Notes: generated by a model not told the origin, from the sequence alone. 64,000 nt of DNA from Rhodobacteraceae bacterium KLH11 (GCA_000158135.1 DS999535.1:1-64000); one strand, 5' to 3'. Numbered from the stretch's first letter, positions 27,363 to 36,145 are shown. Numbers and translations: made by a program.

Positions 27363-28645
27363 TTGCGCGGAACCGACCCTTCGGGTGCCAGCGAGGTGGG
27401 GGCATAGCGCCGTCCTTCTTCGTTCAGGCGGATGATCAGTGCCAAGGCGTCCAGGATAGGGCGCCAGATTTCGTTGTTTGAACGGAACCGCAGAACGGAC
27501 AATAAGGACGGCAGCATCCGGCGATAGTGACTGGCGTAAGATCCCCGCATTACTGTTTGAATACGCACATCCAGTGTTCCTTTTGCGCGATGCTCATCAA
27601 TGATCGCCTTCAGCTTGGCCGCGCCTGCAATTGGGAAAATCACATCCGCGACCTTCCCGTTCGGAGCCATCATCGCCGCCGTCGCAATGTCCACCAGTAA
27701 CCGCTCCTTGCCGTGAACCTTTTCAATGTCGGCGGCGATTTTGCTGATCACCTTGCGTTTGGAGCGTGTGCCAATGCGATGAACAACGTCGACCAGCAGA
27801 TCTACAAGACCATCAATCAGCTGCGATCTGCGCGACATCAGGTAGATCGCCAACAATCCCAGGCGCTTTTCCCGGCTATGCCGCCGCATCTCTGATGCTG
27901 TTTCGCCCTCAACCCGGCGGGTCAATATCCTTGCCCAAACTGGATCAACTCTATCGACTACATCGAAAGGCAGATTGAGACCTTGAATAAAGGCGAGCCG
28001 GTCAGCTGCATCGAGCACATTGTCCAGCGTGGCTGCGCCAACATCATCTTTCAGACGTTGAAAGCCATGGTCATCACGCGGGTCGGACAAGCTGGCCTCC
28101 AGTGCCGAAATGGTCTGAGATGGCAACCGGTTGCAAACACGTGTCAGCAAGCCTGCCTGAGAGCTATGCTGCGCGGAGCGTACCAACCGCTCCATGATCT
28201 TTCGGGATGGGATGAACACCGATTGGTCCAAGGCCCATTCATAGCCAAATTGAACCAGATCTTCTGTGGAGGTGCCCAAAACTGAAACCTGCGATGCAAG
28301 TGCTTCGCGTAGTTTGGCGCGATCCCGGTCATTGGCACGGCTAACGCCGAGAAAGCGTAGAATTTCCAACCGGTGGCGGCGAGCTGTGTCACTGGCGATG
28401 TCGTAATTCGGGACATGTGTGACATCCTCACCAAGTTGCTCAGCGAGATAATCCATAGCCGCCGATGGAATGTCGTTCAATTGCGCCGGAAAATACCCGA
28501 AGTGTCGAAAGTGCGCCAATTGAGCAGCCAACCCAATTCGCATTGCGTGCCGATAGCCGTTTACAAATTCAAGATCAGCGTAAGACAGACTCCAGATAAC
28601 CAGAAATTCTCGTTCCAATACAAAACCCTCCAAACGAAAGGGCAA
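27350..28645 (-). pseudogene. Tn3-family transposase, N-terminal part only
   Basis: 431 codons match the N-terminal (DUF4158) and middle regions of Tn3-family transposases: FVLEREFLVIWSLSYADLEFV near the start, LAHFRHFGYFPAQ and AAMDYLAEQLG, then a long helical region. The intact family is about 1000 residues; the C-terminal DDE catalytic domain is missing. The match ends around VPRKWRE, a conserved pre-catalytic motif, at the junction with the autotransporter fragment. It cannot transpose by itself. Confidence 0.75.
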
Positions 28646-28688
28646 ACTGTGTAAAGATCAGGTGCTCGTCAAGCTGGACTGTGTTCCG

Positions 28689-29507
28689 TTATCGTTCCTC
28701 ATAACGCCCAAATATGCACGCTCGGTCCAGTTGGGCCCAATTGGTCGGACACTGAATTTCAATCAGTTGAAGAGGCGACCTAGGAGTTTCTCGAGTTCTT
28801 CCCTTTGCTCGACGTGCTTTTTCGGGTTGGCCTGTCCGGCTCATGGATTGAACGATCTTAGCAGAACGCAGCAATGCACGGTATTCACTCCCAGCATATT
28901 GGACGCCACGATCTGAATGATGAATGAGACCTGGTGCCGGGCCTCGGCGCCCCAATGCCATTTTCAGCGCATCACAACACAGTTCAGAACGCAGGTGATC
29001 GTCCATGGCCCATCCGACGATTTCACGTGTGGCCATGTCCTTAACTGCAGCGACGTAGAGCTATCCTTCGTTGGTATCGACATACGTAATGTCGGCAAGC
29101 CAAACCCTGTTCGGCAGCGCGCAATCAAATTGCTGTTCCAACAGATTTGGCGACGGTTTGAGACTATGGTTGCTGTCAGTGGTGCGCGGCTTTCGGCGCT
29201 TGCGCAGCCGCGGTGTGATCTTGTTCTGCTGCATTATCCTGGCCACACGCCGCTCCGACACCGCTTCACCGTCAGCCTTCAAATCTCGGTGGATCCGCTT
29301 CGACCCGTACCGCTTTTTGCTCCGAGCAAACGCTGATTTGATCTTTGGAAGCAACTCTGCATCTCGGTCTGCGCGCTGTTTTTTTCCGCTGATGCCGTCC
29401 AGGTTGTGAGCGTTCAAAACCATAAAACCAACTGCGGGCGATGCCTAAAACACGACAGAGCTGAGTGATCGGATAATGAGCCTTTTGGGCAACGACGAAA
29501 TCACGTT
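28689..29507 (-). pseudogene. IS3-family transposase orfB, multiply broken
   Basis: Pieces of an rve/DDE integrase domain can be read in different frames: a start (AQKAHYPITQLCRVLGIARSW) near 29490, a frame change at the A-run near 29376-29383, the segment KKRYGSKRIHRDL ... VWLADITYVDTNEG with the first catalytic Asp, an in-frame TAG near 29060 replacing a conserved Trp before LYVAAVKDMATREIVGW, then GLIHHSDRGVQYAG with the second Asp. The last catalytic Glu region is missing. Three independent lesions show long-standing decay. Confidence 0.75.
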
Positions 29508-29513
29508 ACGCGT

Positions 29514-29810
29514 TCATGTCTTCGCTGCCCTTGAGGCGAAAAAAGCGGAAGCTTCCTCAAGGATCTCATTTTCCAGCTTCAAGCGTTTGTTTTCCTTCCG
29601 CAGACGATCCAGTTCCGTCGCATCCGCCTGTTGCCTGCGCAGTGCCGCCATCGATCCAGCAGCTTGGATCTCCAAGCGCCACGTCTTCAACTGAGAGCTC
29701 GTCACTCCAAGCTCCTTGGCAACACCGCCTTGTGTGGCACCAGGCTCATAAAGCCGACCAACAGCTGCGGCTTTGAACTCATCTGTGAACGTCCGTCTCG
29801 ATTGTCCCAT
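29514..29810 (-). CDS. IS3-family transposase OrfA
   Basis: 98 residues with a helix-turn-helix (FTDEFKAAAVGRL ... GVAKELGVTSSQLKTWRLEI) followed by a leucine-zipper-like coiled coil (about residues 62-85, LDRLRKENKRLKLENEIL). OrfA binds IS ends and is normally fused to OrfB by programmed frameshift near its end. The gene itself is intact but its orfB partner is not, so the element is probably immobile. Confidence 0.8.
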   Translation of the reverse strand: MGQSRRTFTDEFKAAAVGRLYEPGATQGGVAKELGVTSSQLKTWRLEIQAAGSMAALRRQQADATELDRLRKENKRLKLENEILEEASAFFASRAAKT

Positions 29811-29870
29811 GCGATGCTCCTTTCGTGGACAGGGGTAAATTACCCCGGTGTCCGGGAACAGGGACGAAGT

Positions 29871-30299
29871 TCAGACAGACCTGTGCAGGTCGGCCAGTTC
29901 ACACGCCCGACGCTCAGACAGGCCGTGCCGATCCATCACGTCCGACACGGCCCGTCGCTTCACGTCAGGCGTCAGTAGTTTTTTGTCGCGAGATCCTTGA
30001 GCGCCGCGTTGTCCAGCATGGCATCCGCCAGCATCCGCTTCAGACGATTGTTTTCGTCTTCCAGCGCCCTCAGCTTCTTCGCATCCGACACGTTCATGCC
30101 GCCAAACTTGGCTTTGTATTTGTAGAACGTGGCATCGCTGATCCCGTATCTGCGGCATAGCTCCTGAGCTTTAACTCCAGCCTCGTATTCTTTGATCATT
30201 CCAATGATCTGTTCGTCGCTAAATCTGCGTTTCATAGTCCATCCTTTGCTTGGACGGATTACTAACACCTCAGTGGCCTGATTTCAGGGGGCTGGGTCA
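29871..30299 (-). mobile_element. second IS3-family element, truncated
   Basis: The left terminus reads TGACCCAGCCCCCTGAAAT from 30299 on the minus strand, an IS3-like end. It contains orfA and the first about 40 codons of orfB, then is cut at about 29871 by the neighbouring IS3 element. The other end is not found. Confidence 0.7.
29972..30235 (-). CDS. IS3-family transposase OrfA (second element)
   Basis: 87 residues from ATG 30235: RRFSDEQIIGMIKEYEAG, a helix-turn-helix around LCRRYGISDATFYKYKAKFGG, then a coiled coil (LRALEDENNRLKRMLADAMLD). Only the beginning of orfB follows, in the -1 frame (LTPDVKRRAVSDVM ... RRACELADLHRSV, down to 29871). Distinct in sequence from the OrfA at 29514-29810. 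Confidence 0.8.
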   Translation of the reverse strand: MKRRFSDEQIIGMIKEYEAGVKAQELCRRYGISDATFYKYKAKFGGMNVSDAKKLRALEDENNRLKRMLADAMLDNAALKDLATKNY

Positions 30300-30646
30300 T
30301 CGCGGTAGGAAACGCCGTATCGAACGTAGAAGAATACTGCGAATAGGATCACATCTTTCGGATACTGTGCACCTTTGAAGGAAATCATGAGCTGGCTTTC
30401 GACTTGATACAACCGACGAGTCATTCACTCGTTAAATCCGAAAGCGTCAATGGCCGAAAGTTTGCAACGGAACCCCTGTTTGATCGTCGAATTTGTTCGC
30501 GTTGTTATGGCGCTTGTTCAATGAAGATCATTATTTCATCTTTTTGCGCATTACATTATCTGATTTGTGAAAACACATTATATCCGATAAGTATCCCTTA
30601 TTATGTATGATTAATTTTCCGCGAATTTCGACGCAAAATAGGCCTC
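30300..30646. other. A/T-rich intergenic region before the recombinase gene
   Basis: The last about 120 bases are conspicuously A/T-rich for this window and contain two related motifs, ACATTATCTGAT and ACATTATATCCGAT, plus TTATTATGTATGATTAA. This could be the promoter or a recombination site of the adjacent tyrosine recombinase. No gene seen. Confidence 0.35.
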
Positions 30647-31702
30647 ATGAAGCCCCCTACCCCATATCTCCCGGCTGCCTCCCCTGCCCTCTCTATCGAG
30701 GACCAGGACGCCCTGACGGACCTCTATGTGCGCGGCACGCCGGCCAATACGCTTCGCGCCTATGAGCGCGACCTGCTTTACATCACCGCCTGGAACCAGG
30801 CGCGCTTCGGGACGGTCCTCAGCTGGCCGGAAAGTGAGGCCACCGCCCTCGCCTTCATTCTCGATCACGCGCGCGATCTAAGCGACGCGCCTGAGGATGA
30901 CATTGCCCGTCAAACGGCGGAGATGCTGATCGCGCAAGGGCTGCGCAAGTCGCTGGCCTGCCCGGCCCCATCAACGCTGGACCGGCGCATCGCCTCCTGG
31001 CTGGCGTTTCACCGGATGAAGAACTTGGCCAGCCCGTTTGCTGCCCCGCAAGTGAAGCAGGCCCGCGCCAAGGCGCGGCGCGCCGCCGCCCGGCCTCCTG
31101 CCCCAAAGTCGCAACATCCGATCACTCGCGAGGTGCTGGAACAGCTGCTGGCCACCTGTCGGGGGTCCCGGCGGGATTGCCGCGACCGGGCGCTGCTGAT
31201 GCTGGGCTGGGCCAGCGGGGGCCGCAGGCGGTCCGAGATCACCGGGTTGATGCGGGAAGATGTCAGCCTGAAAGCGTTTGAAAAGGAAGGTCTGGTCTGG
31301 CTTTCACTGCTGGAGACCAAGACCACGTCCAAAGGTGAGACCCCGCGCCTGGTGCTGAAGGGTCGCGCCGCGCAGGCGCTGGTGCATTGGATCGAAGTTG
31401 GCAGGATCAGCGGCGGCCCCCTGTTCCGGCCGATCTCCAAGGCGGATCGCGTGCTGAAACGTCGCCTCAGCCCGGATGCGATTGCGCAGATCGTCAAACA
31501 CCGCCTGAAACTGGCCGGGCTGCCGCAAGACTTTGCCTCCCCGCATGGGCTGCGCTCAGGCTTCCTGACGCAAGCCGCGCTGGATGGCGCCCCAATCCAG
31601 GCCGCCATGCGCTTGTCTTTGCATCGCTCCATGGCACAGGCGCAGAAATATTACGACGATGTGGATATCGCAGAAAATCCAGCAGCGGACTTGTTGGGGT
31701 AG
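30647..31702 (+). CDS. tyrosine site-specific recombinase
   Basis: 351 residues: an N-terminal SAM-like core-binding domain (about 15-130) and a C-terminal catalytic domain with Arg of GGRRRSEI (about 193-195), the HGLR box (His300, Arg303), His326 in LSLHRSMAQ and nucleophile Tyr335/336 in QKYYDD. It recombines short DNA sites and may resolve plasmid multimers or mark an integrated element. It lies between decayed IS elements and the parDE/repABC module, a common place for plasmid multimer-resolution genes. The downstream parE remnant is convergent and ends within three bases. Confidence 0.85.
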   Translation: MKPPTPYLPAASPALSIEDQDALTDLYVRGTPANTLRAYERDLLYITAWNQARFGTVLSWPESEATALAFILDHARDLSDAPEDDIARQTAEMLIAQGLRKSLACPAPSTLDRRIASWLAFHRMKNLASPFAAPQVKQARAKARRAAARPPAPKSQHPITREVLEQLLATCRGSRRDCRDRALLMLGWASGGRRRSEITGLMREDVSLKAFEKEGLVWLSLLETKTTSKGETPRLVLKGRAAQALVHWIEVGRISGGPLFRPISKADRVLKRRLSPDAIAQIVKHRLKLAGLPQDFASPHGLRSGFLTQAALDGAPIQAAMRLSLHRSMAQAQKYYDDVDIAENPAADLLG

Positions 31703-31704
31703 GG

Positions 31705-32021
31705 CTAGTTATGGCGCGCGTCAGCGCGCTTGATCCAATCGGCTCCGCCATAGGTTATCGCCATAACAAATACCTCTTGCGCAGTGTCATTGACGGTAAA
31801 GGCGATGACCGCACGCCGCGCAGCTGGGATTGCGCGCAAGCCGGGCAGGATGTGGTCTCGCTTGGTGCCGCGATGGGGTAGAGCGCTCAGGCTCTGCGCG
31901 ACTTCAGCGATTTCGACCAGTTTGCGACGCGCAACTGCGGGCCCGTGTAGTCTTCGATCAGTTCTGCAATGGCAATCAGATCGTCAGCCACCGATGGGTG
32001 GTAGCGTATATGGTATGTCAC
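31705..32021 (-). pseudogene. parE: ParE/RelE-type toxin gene with one-base frameshift
   Basis: From GTG 32021, overlapping the parD stop, the frame reads TYHIRYHPSVADDLIAIAEL and then leaves the ParE pattern. Adding one G near 31937 (CCCGCAG to CCCGGCAG on the minus strand) continues it as ARRKLVEIAEVAQSL, LPHRGTKRDHILPGLR and AVIAFTV ... EVFVMAITYGGADW, a complete RelE/ParE fold of about 105 residues, ending at the TAG at 31705-31707. ParE toxins poison DNA gyrase. As it stands the toxin is truncated; a base-calling error is an alternative. Confidence 0.72.
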
Positions 32022-32281
32022 CCGCTTTGATCCAGCCGACGCAAGGCGGGGGCGAAGACGTCGTCGTGGTCAACGAAATCGGCACGTGGGGTGGCCGCGC
32101 GCAGGCGAATTTCCTCGGCCATGGCGTTCAAAGCGATTTCACGCGCCTGTTCATCCTCGATCATCCGCTCGACCGCTGCGGCAACGGCGGCTGAGGCCGA
32201 GGCATAGACGCCCTCTCCCACCTTCTCCTTCAGGAAGCGGTGGTGCCGGTCGGTAAAGCTGAGCGTGGTTTTGATCGTCAT
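32018..32281 (-). CDS. parD: ParD-like antitoxin
   Basis: 87 residues: ribbon-helix-helix N-terminus (TTLSFTDRHHRFLKEKV), an Ala-rich helix and an acidic, probably disordered C-terminus that would wrap the toxin. AAGGAGG lies seven bases before the ATG at 32281. It overlaps the parE gene, the usual antitoxin-toxin order. Two tandem repeats that overlap its promoter are probably its operator. On a plasmid this module serves addiction. Confidence 0.8.
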   Translation of the reverse strand: MTIKTTLSFTDRHHRFLKEKVGEGVYASASAAVAAAVERMIEDEQAREIALNAMAEEIRLRAATPRADFVDHDDVFAPALRRLDQSG

Positions 32282-32292
32282 GAAGGGCCTCC

Positions 32293-32328
32293 TTGGTCAT
32301 ACTTGGTCATACTTTGTGTCCAAGTCAA
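32293..32328 (-). promoter_or_regulatory. parD promoter with tandem 10-bp operator repeats
   Basis: TTGGTCATAC occurs twice in perfect tandem at 32293-32302 and 32303-32312. On the minus strand TTGACT (32328-32323) and AAGTAT (32304-32299) have -35/-10 spacing of 18 bases, so the repeats cover the -10 region. This fits autorepression by the ribbon-helix-helix antitoxin. Confidence 0.55.
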
Positions 32329-32424
32329 GCCCGTTGGCCTTGTGGCACGTGATGTCAGTGCTACAGGATATAGAAAAAACACTTGCAAGAATCGCTGGTT
32401 CTGCCCCATTAATTACGGAAAGCA

Positions 32425-33711
32425 GTGAATAAAACGGCAACAAGCGTAACAACGCATTGCCAAATGAGGGCAGAGATGGAGCAAGCAACCGCAAGTGTCA
32501 CCTTATCGGAGGCACAGCAATCTGGCCATGGACGGGAACGTATTGATCTGCTGGTGGGCGACCACGCGCAGCGCCTGTCCGAGCGGTTGCAGGCGCACCG
32601 CGCTCAGCTGTTCCCGCCCGACGCAAAACGGTCTCTGCGCAAGTTTACCTCGGGCGAGGCGGCAGAGCTGCTGGGCGTCAAGGATGCCTACCTGCGCAAG
32701 CTGCATCTGGATGGGCGGGGCCCGTCCCCTGAAACACGTGCCGGTGGGCGGCGCTATTATTCGCCCGAAGACATTCAGGCCCTGCGCGAATTGCTTGAGG
32801 CCGGAGCCAAAGCGCCAGGCACCTATTTGCCGGGGCGGCGTGAAGGCGATCATCTGCAGGTGATCACCGTGATCAACTTCAAGGGTGGGTCGGGCAAGAC
32901 CACGACGGCCGCGCATCTGGCGCAAAAAATGGCGCTGGACGGCTATAAGGTGCTGGCGATCGATCTGGATCCTCAGGCAAGTCTTTCGGCGCTGCATGGG
33001 TTTCAGCCCGAATTTGACCTTCTGGATGGCGGTACGCTGTATGACGCGATCCGCTATGACGATCCGGTGCCACTGCAGGATGTGATTCAAAAGACTTATT
33101 TCACCAATCTGGATATCGTTCCGGGCAATCTGGATCTGATGGAATTCGAACACGACACCCCGCGTGCGCTGACGCAACGGGACGGTAACCTGTTTTTCAC
33201 AAGGATCGGCGATGCGCTTTCCTCGGTTGAACAGGATTATGATGTCGTTGTTGTTGATTGCCCTCCGCAGCTTGGGTTTCTCACCATGTCCGCCCTGTCG
33301 GCGGCCACCGCCGTTCTGGTCACAGTGCATCCACAGATGCTGGACGTGATGTCGATGTGCCAGTTTCTGCTGATGACCTCGAACCTGCTGGGCGTGGTCA
33401 GCGAGGCCGGGGGCAATATGTCCTACGATTGGCTGCGTTATGTGGTGACCCGCTATGAGCCGGGCGACGGGCCGCAGAACCAGATGGTCAGCTTCATGCG
33501 CTCAATGTTCGGGGATCATGTGTTGAACCATCCGGTTTTGAAATCTACCGCGATCTCGGATGCGGGGATCACCAAACAGACCCTTTACGAGGTTGAAAAG
33601 GGCCAATTCACCCGCTCGACCTATGAGCGCGCAATCGAAAGCCTGAACGCGGTGAATTCCGAGATCGAGATGCTGGTGCAATCAGCGTGGGAGCGTGGCA
33701 ATGGCGCGTAA
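32425..33711 (+). CDS. repA: RepA (ParA-type) plasmid partition ATPase
   Basis: 428 residues from GTG 32425; internal ATGs at 32464 and 32476 are alternative starts, the latter with a GAGGG. A MerR-like helix-turn-helix (about 73-125, FTSGEAAELLGVKDAYLRKL ... YYSPEDI) precedes the ParA ATPase with deviant Walker A KGGSGKTTT (153-161), LAIDLDPQAS and VVVDCPP. RepA binds its own promoter and drives partition with RepB. It opens the repABC operon and overlaps repB. This defines the window as plasmid or chromid DNA. Confidence 0.95.
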   Translation: MNKTATSVTTHCQMRAEMEQATASVTLSEAQQSGHGRERIDLLVGDHAQRLSERLQAHRAQLFPPDAKRSLRKFTSGEAAELLGVKDAYLRKLHLDGRGPSPETRAGGRRYYSPEDIQALRELLEAGAKAPGTYLPGRREGDHLQVITVINFKGGSGKTTTAAHLAQKMALDGYKVLAIDLDPQASLSALHGFQPEFDLLDGGTLYDAIRYDDPVPLQDVIQKTYFTNLDIVPGNLDLMEFEHDTPRALTQRDGNLFFTRIGDALSSVEQDYDVVVVDCPPQLGFLTMSALSAATAVLVTVHPQMLDVMSMCQFLLMTSNLLGVVSEAGGNMSYDWLRYVVTRYEPGDGPQNQMVSFMRSMFGDHVLNHPVLKSTAISDAGITKQTLYEVEKGQFTRSTYERAIESLNAVNSEIEMLVQSAWERGNGA

Positions 33712-34636
33712 GAACCTTCTCAAAGGGCTGATGGACGCGCCCCCTGCCCCACCCGCCGATGAAGCCCCCGCCCGTGTGGATGTGGCCAAGCCGCGCTATG
33801 GGTCTGGTGCGATCGGGGCTGTCAGCCAGTCGATCTCGGACCTGAAATCGCGGGCAGTTCAAGAGATCGATCCGCGCATGATCGATCAGGGCGGTCTGCA
33901 GGACCGGCTGGAGGAAAACGCCGGGCTGGCTGAACTGATCGAGTCGATCCGGGAATATGGTCAACAGGTACCGGTTCTGCTGCGCCCCAATCCCAATGAC
34001 GGCGAACGCTATCAGGTGGTCTATGGCCGTCGCCGCGTTGCCGCGCTGCGTGAACTGGGTCAACCGGTCAAGGCCCTGATCCGGGTGCTGGATGATCGTG
34101 CGGTGATCCTGGCGCAAGGGCAGGAGAACACCGCCCGCCGGGATCTGAGCTTTATCGAAAAGGTAAATTTCGCGCGTCAGATGCAAGAGATGGGGTATGA
34201 GCGCAAAGTGATCTGCGACGCCCTCCATGTGGATAAGACATTGATTTCGCGTATGTTATCTGTGTCTGATCGCATCCCCGAACTGGTGATACAAGCCATC
34301 GGCGCAGCCCCGTCCGTGGGCCGTGACCGCTGGCTGAAACTTGCAGACCTGCTGCCGCAGGATCAGATGCAACGCGCGACAAATGCTGCACAAGGTGAAA
34401 CGTCGGACGAGAGGTTCGAGGCCGTTCTGGCAGCCCTCAGCCCACGCAAGCCCCCTGCCCCGCGCAACCGCGTTCCGCTGAAAGGCGCAGATGGAACGAC
34501 GCTGGGCCAGATGCAGCGCAGCGGCACCAAGGCGGTTCTAACCCTGAACAGCAAAACAGCCAAAGGATTCGAAGATTGGCTGGTCGAGAACATCTCAGAG
34601 CTTCATCACCGCTGGAAAACCGGTCGGGATGAGTAA
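33701..34636 (+). CDS. repB: RepB (ParB-type) partition protein
   Basis: About 311 residues from ATG 33701 (a GTG at 33695 is possible). N-terminal MARKNLLKGLM is typical of RepB; the ParB/sulfiredoxin-like CTPase domain carries YGRRRVAALREL and GQENTARRDLSFIEKVNFA; a helix-turn-helix follows (VICDALHVDKTLISRMLSV). It binds the parS palindromes described below and stimulates RepA. It overlaps repA by about eleven bases. Confidence 0.95.
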   Translation: MARKNLLKGLMDAPPAPPADEAPARVDVAKPRYGSGAIGAVSQSISDLKSRAVQEIDPRMIDQGGLQDRLEENAGLAELIESIREYGQQVPVLLRPNPNDGERYQVVYGRRRVAALRELGQPVKALIRVLDDRAVILAQGQENTARRDLSFIEKVNFARQMQEMGYERKVICDALHVDKTLISRMLSVSDRIPELVIQAIGAAPSVGRDRWLKLADLLPQDQMQRATNAAQGETSDERFEAVLAALSPRKPPAPRNRVPLKGADGTTLGQMQRSGTKAVLTLNSKTAKGFEDWLVENISELHHRWKTGRDE

Positions 34637-34694
34637 CCCCGCACAAGCGGGAAAATCGTGGAGCAGCGACAAGGAGGCACGAAACAGACAGGAC

Positions 34695-34752
34695 GGAAAG
34701 AAAAGACCCCTCAGAACCGAAGTTCCAAGAGGCCTGAATTGGTGATTTAGCA
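34695..34752 (-). ncRNA. repABC counter-transcribed RNA (incompatibility/copy control)
   Basis: In the 199-base repB-repC gap the minus strand has TTGACA at 34788-34783, an 18-base spacer and TAGAAT at 34764-34759, then a hairpin at 34732-34708 with GAAC-TTCG-GTTC core followed by TCTTTTCTTT. This predicts an antisense RNA of about 55-60 nt. repABC plasmids carry such an RNA exactly here, repressing repC. The promoter's -35 box lies inside a parS-like site. Confidence 0.75.
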
Positions 34753-34773
34753 CCTCCGATTCTATGGCTTGTA

Positions 34774-34789
34774 GTTGACGGTTGTCAAC
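34774..34789 (+). promoter_or_regulatory. parS: parS-like palindrome 1 (between repB and repC)
   Basis: GTTGACGGTTGTCAAC, one half-site change from the two sites after repC. The outer bases match the repABC parS pattern GTTNNCNGCNGNNAAC except at the central positions. It overlaps the -35 box of the antisense RNA promoter. Confidence 0.65.
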
Positions 34790-34835
34790 TGGCGTCGAGT
34801 CCGGCGGGTAAAAAAGTTTTGTCTCGTGACAGCAT

Positions 34836-36029
34836 ATGGAACACATTACAACGACGCCCTTTGGGCGGCGGCCGGTAACAGCTGGTCTGATCGAACAGGC
34901 AATGGCACTGCAAGCCGCGCCTGAGGTGACGCATATCGACAAATGGGAGCTGCTGCGCGATCTGTGCACGGCCAGACGTGTGTTTGAGGTATCCGATCGT
35001 GATCTGGCGGTGCTGAATGCGCTGGTTTCATTCCATCCAAACGCTGCGCTGTCTGACAATGACAACCTGATCGTTTTCCCGTCGAACGTGGCGCTGTCTG
35101 AGCGCGCGCATGGTATGGCCGAAAGCACGCTGCGCCGGCACCTGGCTGCGCTGGTCCATGCGGGCCTCATCGCGCGCCACGACAGCCCCAACGGCAAACG
35201 TTATGTCCGGCGCGGCACCGACGGAGAGATCGCCCGCGCGTTTGGCTTTGACCTGCGTCCGTTGCTGCACAGTGCGGCCCGGATCTCTGAGGCCGCCAAA
35301 CAGGCCCGTGCCGATCAGGCCCTTCTGGCTGCCGCGCGTGAGCGTCTGTCGCTGCTCAAGCGGGATGCGTTGAAACTGGCGCTCTACGGTCAGGAAAGCG
35401 CCCTGCCCGGCGATTGGGAGGGTCTGCTGGCTGCTTTGATGACCGTTCACAAGCAGATGCGCCGCAAGCTGACCCTTGTGGATTTGTCCGATCTTGAGGT
35501 CGAGGCCTCGCGTATTCTTGGGGATATCCAGGCGCTGTTGATGATGAAAACAGAAGAAATGAGCGGCAATGACGATGAATCTGAGCGTCAGTATCAGAAT
35601 TCAAAACCAGATACTCTTGAATCTGAACTTTGCCCAAGAATGGACAAGGGCGAAATTGATGGGTCTACACTACAACCCGATCCGAGACACCCTTTGCCAC
35701 GGATTCCCCTGGCCCTGATCCTGAAGGCCTGCCCAGATATCCTGCCCTATTGCGAACGTGAACCAGGTGACTGGCGCGATCTGGTGGTGGCCGCAGGTTA
35801 TGTGCGGGGCATGATGGGCATCAGCCCTTCCGCCTGGCAAGAAGCACAAGAGCTCATGGGGCCTGAGACAGCAGCAGTCACGGTTGCCTGCATCTTGCAA
35901 CGGTTTGCCGAGATCAACAGCCCCGGCGGATATCTTCGTTCTTTGGCAGGCAAGGCGGCTTTGGGTGCATTCTCTCCGGGTCCAATGGTAATGGCGTTGC
36001 TGAACGGGCCTAACCGTGCGGCGGCCTGA
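34836..36029 (+). CDS. repC: RepC replication initiator
   Basis: 397 residues with the RepC signature: N-terminal TTPFGRRPVTAGLIEQ, the winged-helix DNA-binding part (about 40-170; FPSNVALSERAHGMAESTLRRHLAALV), a variable middle and the C-terminal SPGGYLRSLAGKAALGAFSPGPMVMALL. RepC binds the origin, which in studied repABC plasmids lies within repC itself. Its expression is limited by the antisense RNA upstream. The best candidate origin is the A/T-rich, low-complexity segment near 35545-35660. Confidence 0.95.
   Translation: MEHITTTPFGRRPVTAGLIEQAMALQAAPEVTHIDKWELLRDLCTARRVFEVSDRDLAVLNALVSFHPNAALSDNDNLIVFPSNVALSERAHGMAESTLRRHLAALVHAGLIARHDSPNGKRYVRRGTDGEIARAFGFDLRPLLHSAARISEAAKQARADQALLAAARERLSLLKRDALKLALYGQESALPGDWEGLLAALMTVHKQMRRKLTLVDLSDLEVEASRILGDIQALLMMKTEEMSGNDDESERQYQNSKPDTLESELCPRMDKGEIDGSTLQPDPRHPLPRIPLALILKACPDILPYCEREPGDWRDLVVAAGYVRGMMGISPSAWQEAQELMGPETAAVTVACILQRFAEINSPGGYLRSLAGKAALGAFSPGPMVMALLNGPNRAAA
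35545..35660 (+). other. candidate replication origin segment within repC
   Basis: This stretch is clearly more A/T-rich than the rest of repC (many GAA/AAT/CAG triplets) and encodes the variable hinge between the DNA-binding and C-terminal parts. In characterised repABC replicons oriV lies in the A/T-rich middle of repC, so this is the expected place; assignment is by analogy. Confidence 0.45.
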
Positions 36030-36045
36030 GTTGACAGTTGTCAAC
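36030..36045 (+). promoter_or_regulatory. parS: parS-like palindrome 2 (right after repC)
   Basis: GTTGACAGTTGTCAAC begins at the base after the repC stop. Same family as the other two sites, differing from site 3 by one central base. Confidence 0.7.
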
Positions 36046-36074
36046 TTTGCTGGTTCGCATAGCCATGAGGTATG

Positions 36075-36090
36075 GTTGACAGCTGTCAAC
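36075..36090 (+). promoter_or_regulatory. parS: parS palindrome 3 (perfect)
   Basis: GTTGACAGCTGTCAAC is a perfect 16-bp palindrome and matches the repABC parS consensus GTTNNCNGCNGNNAAC at every fixed position. It lies 56 bases before the next gene. Confidence 0.8.
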
Positions 36091-36145
36091 AAGACGTGGG
36101 CAAATCACGACTTGAACATTGCGACCCATTGAGTGACTTGAGAGT

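Larger units (their letters stand above)
28689..29866 (-). mobile_element. degenerate IS3-family insertion sequence
   Basis: An IS3-type element with an intact-looking orfA and a broken orfB. The left end on the minus strand lies near 29860, immediately where the orfB of a second IS3 element is cut off, so this IS inserted into (or recombined with) that element. The right end near 28690-28760 is not clearly defined; the last part of orfB is replaced by unrelated sequence. Confidence 0.7.

Noticed and set aside
29490..29530. orfA/orfB frame change as a lesion
   Set aside because: IS3 elements normally use a programmed frameshift here; only the later frame change and the TAG are counted as damage.
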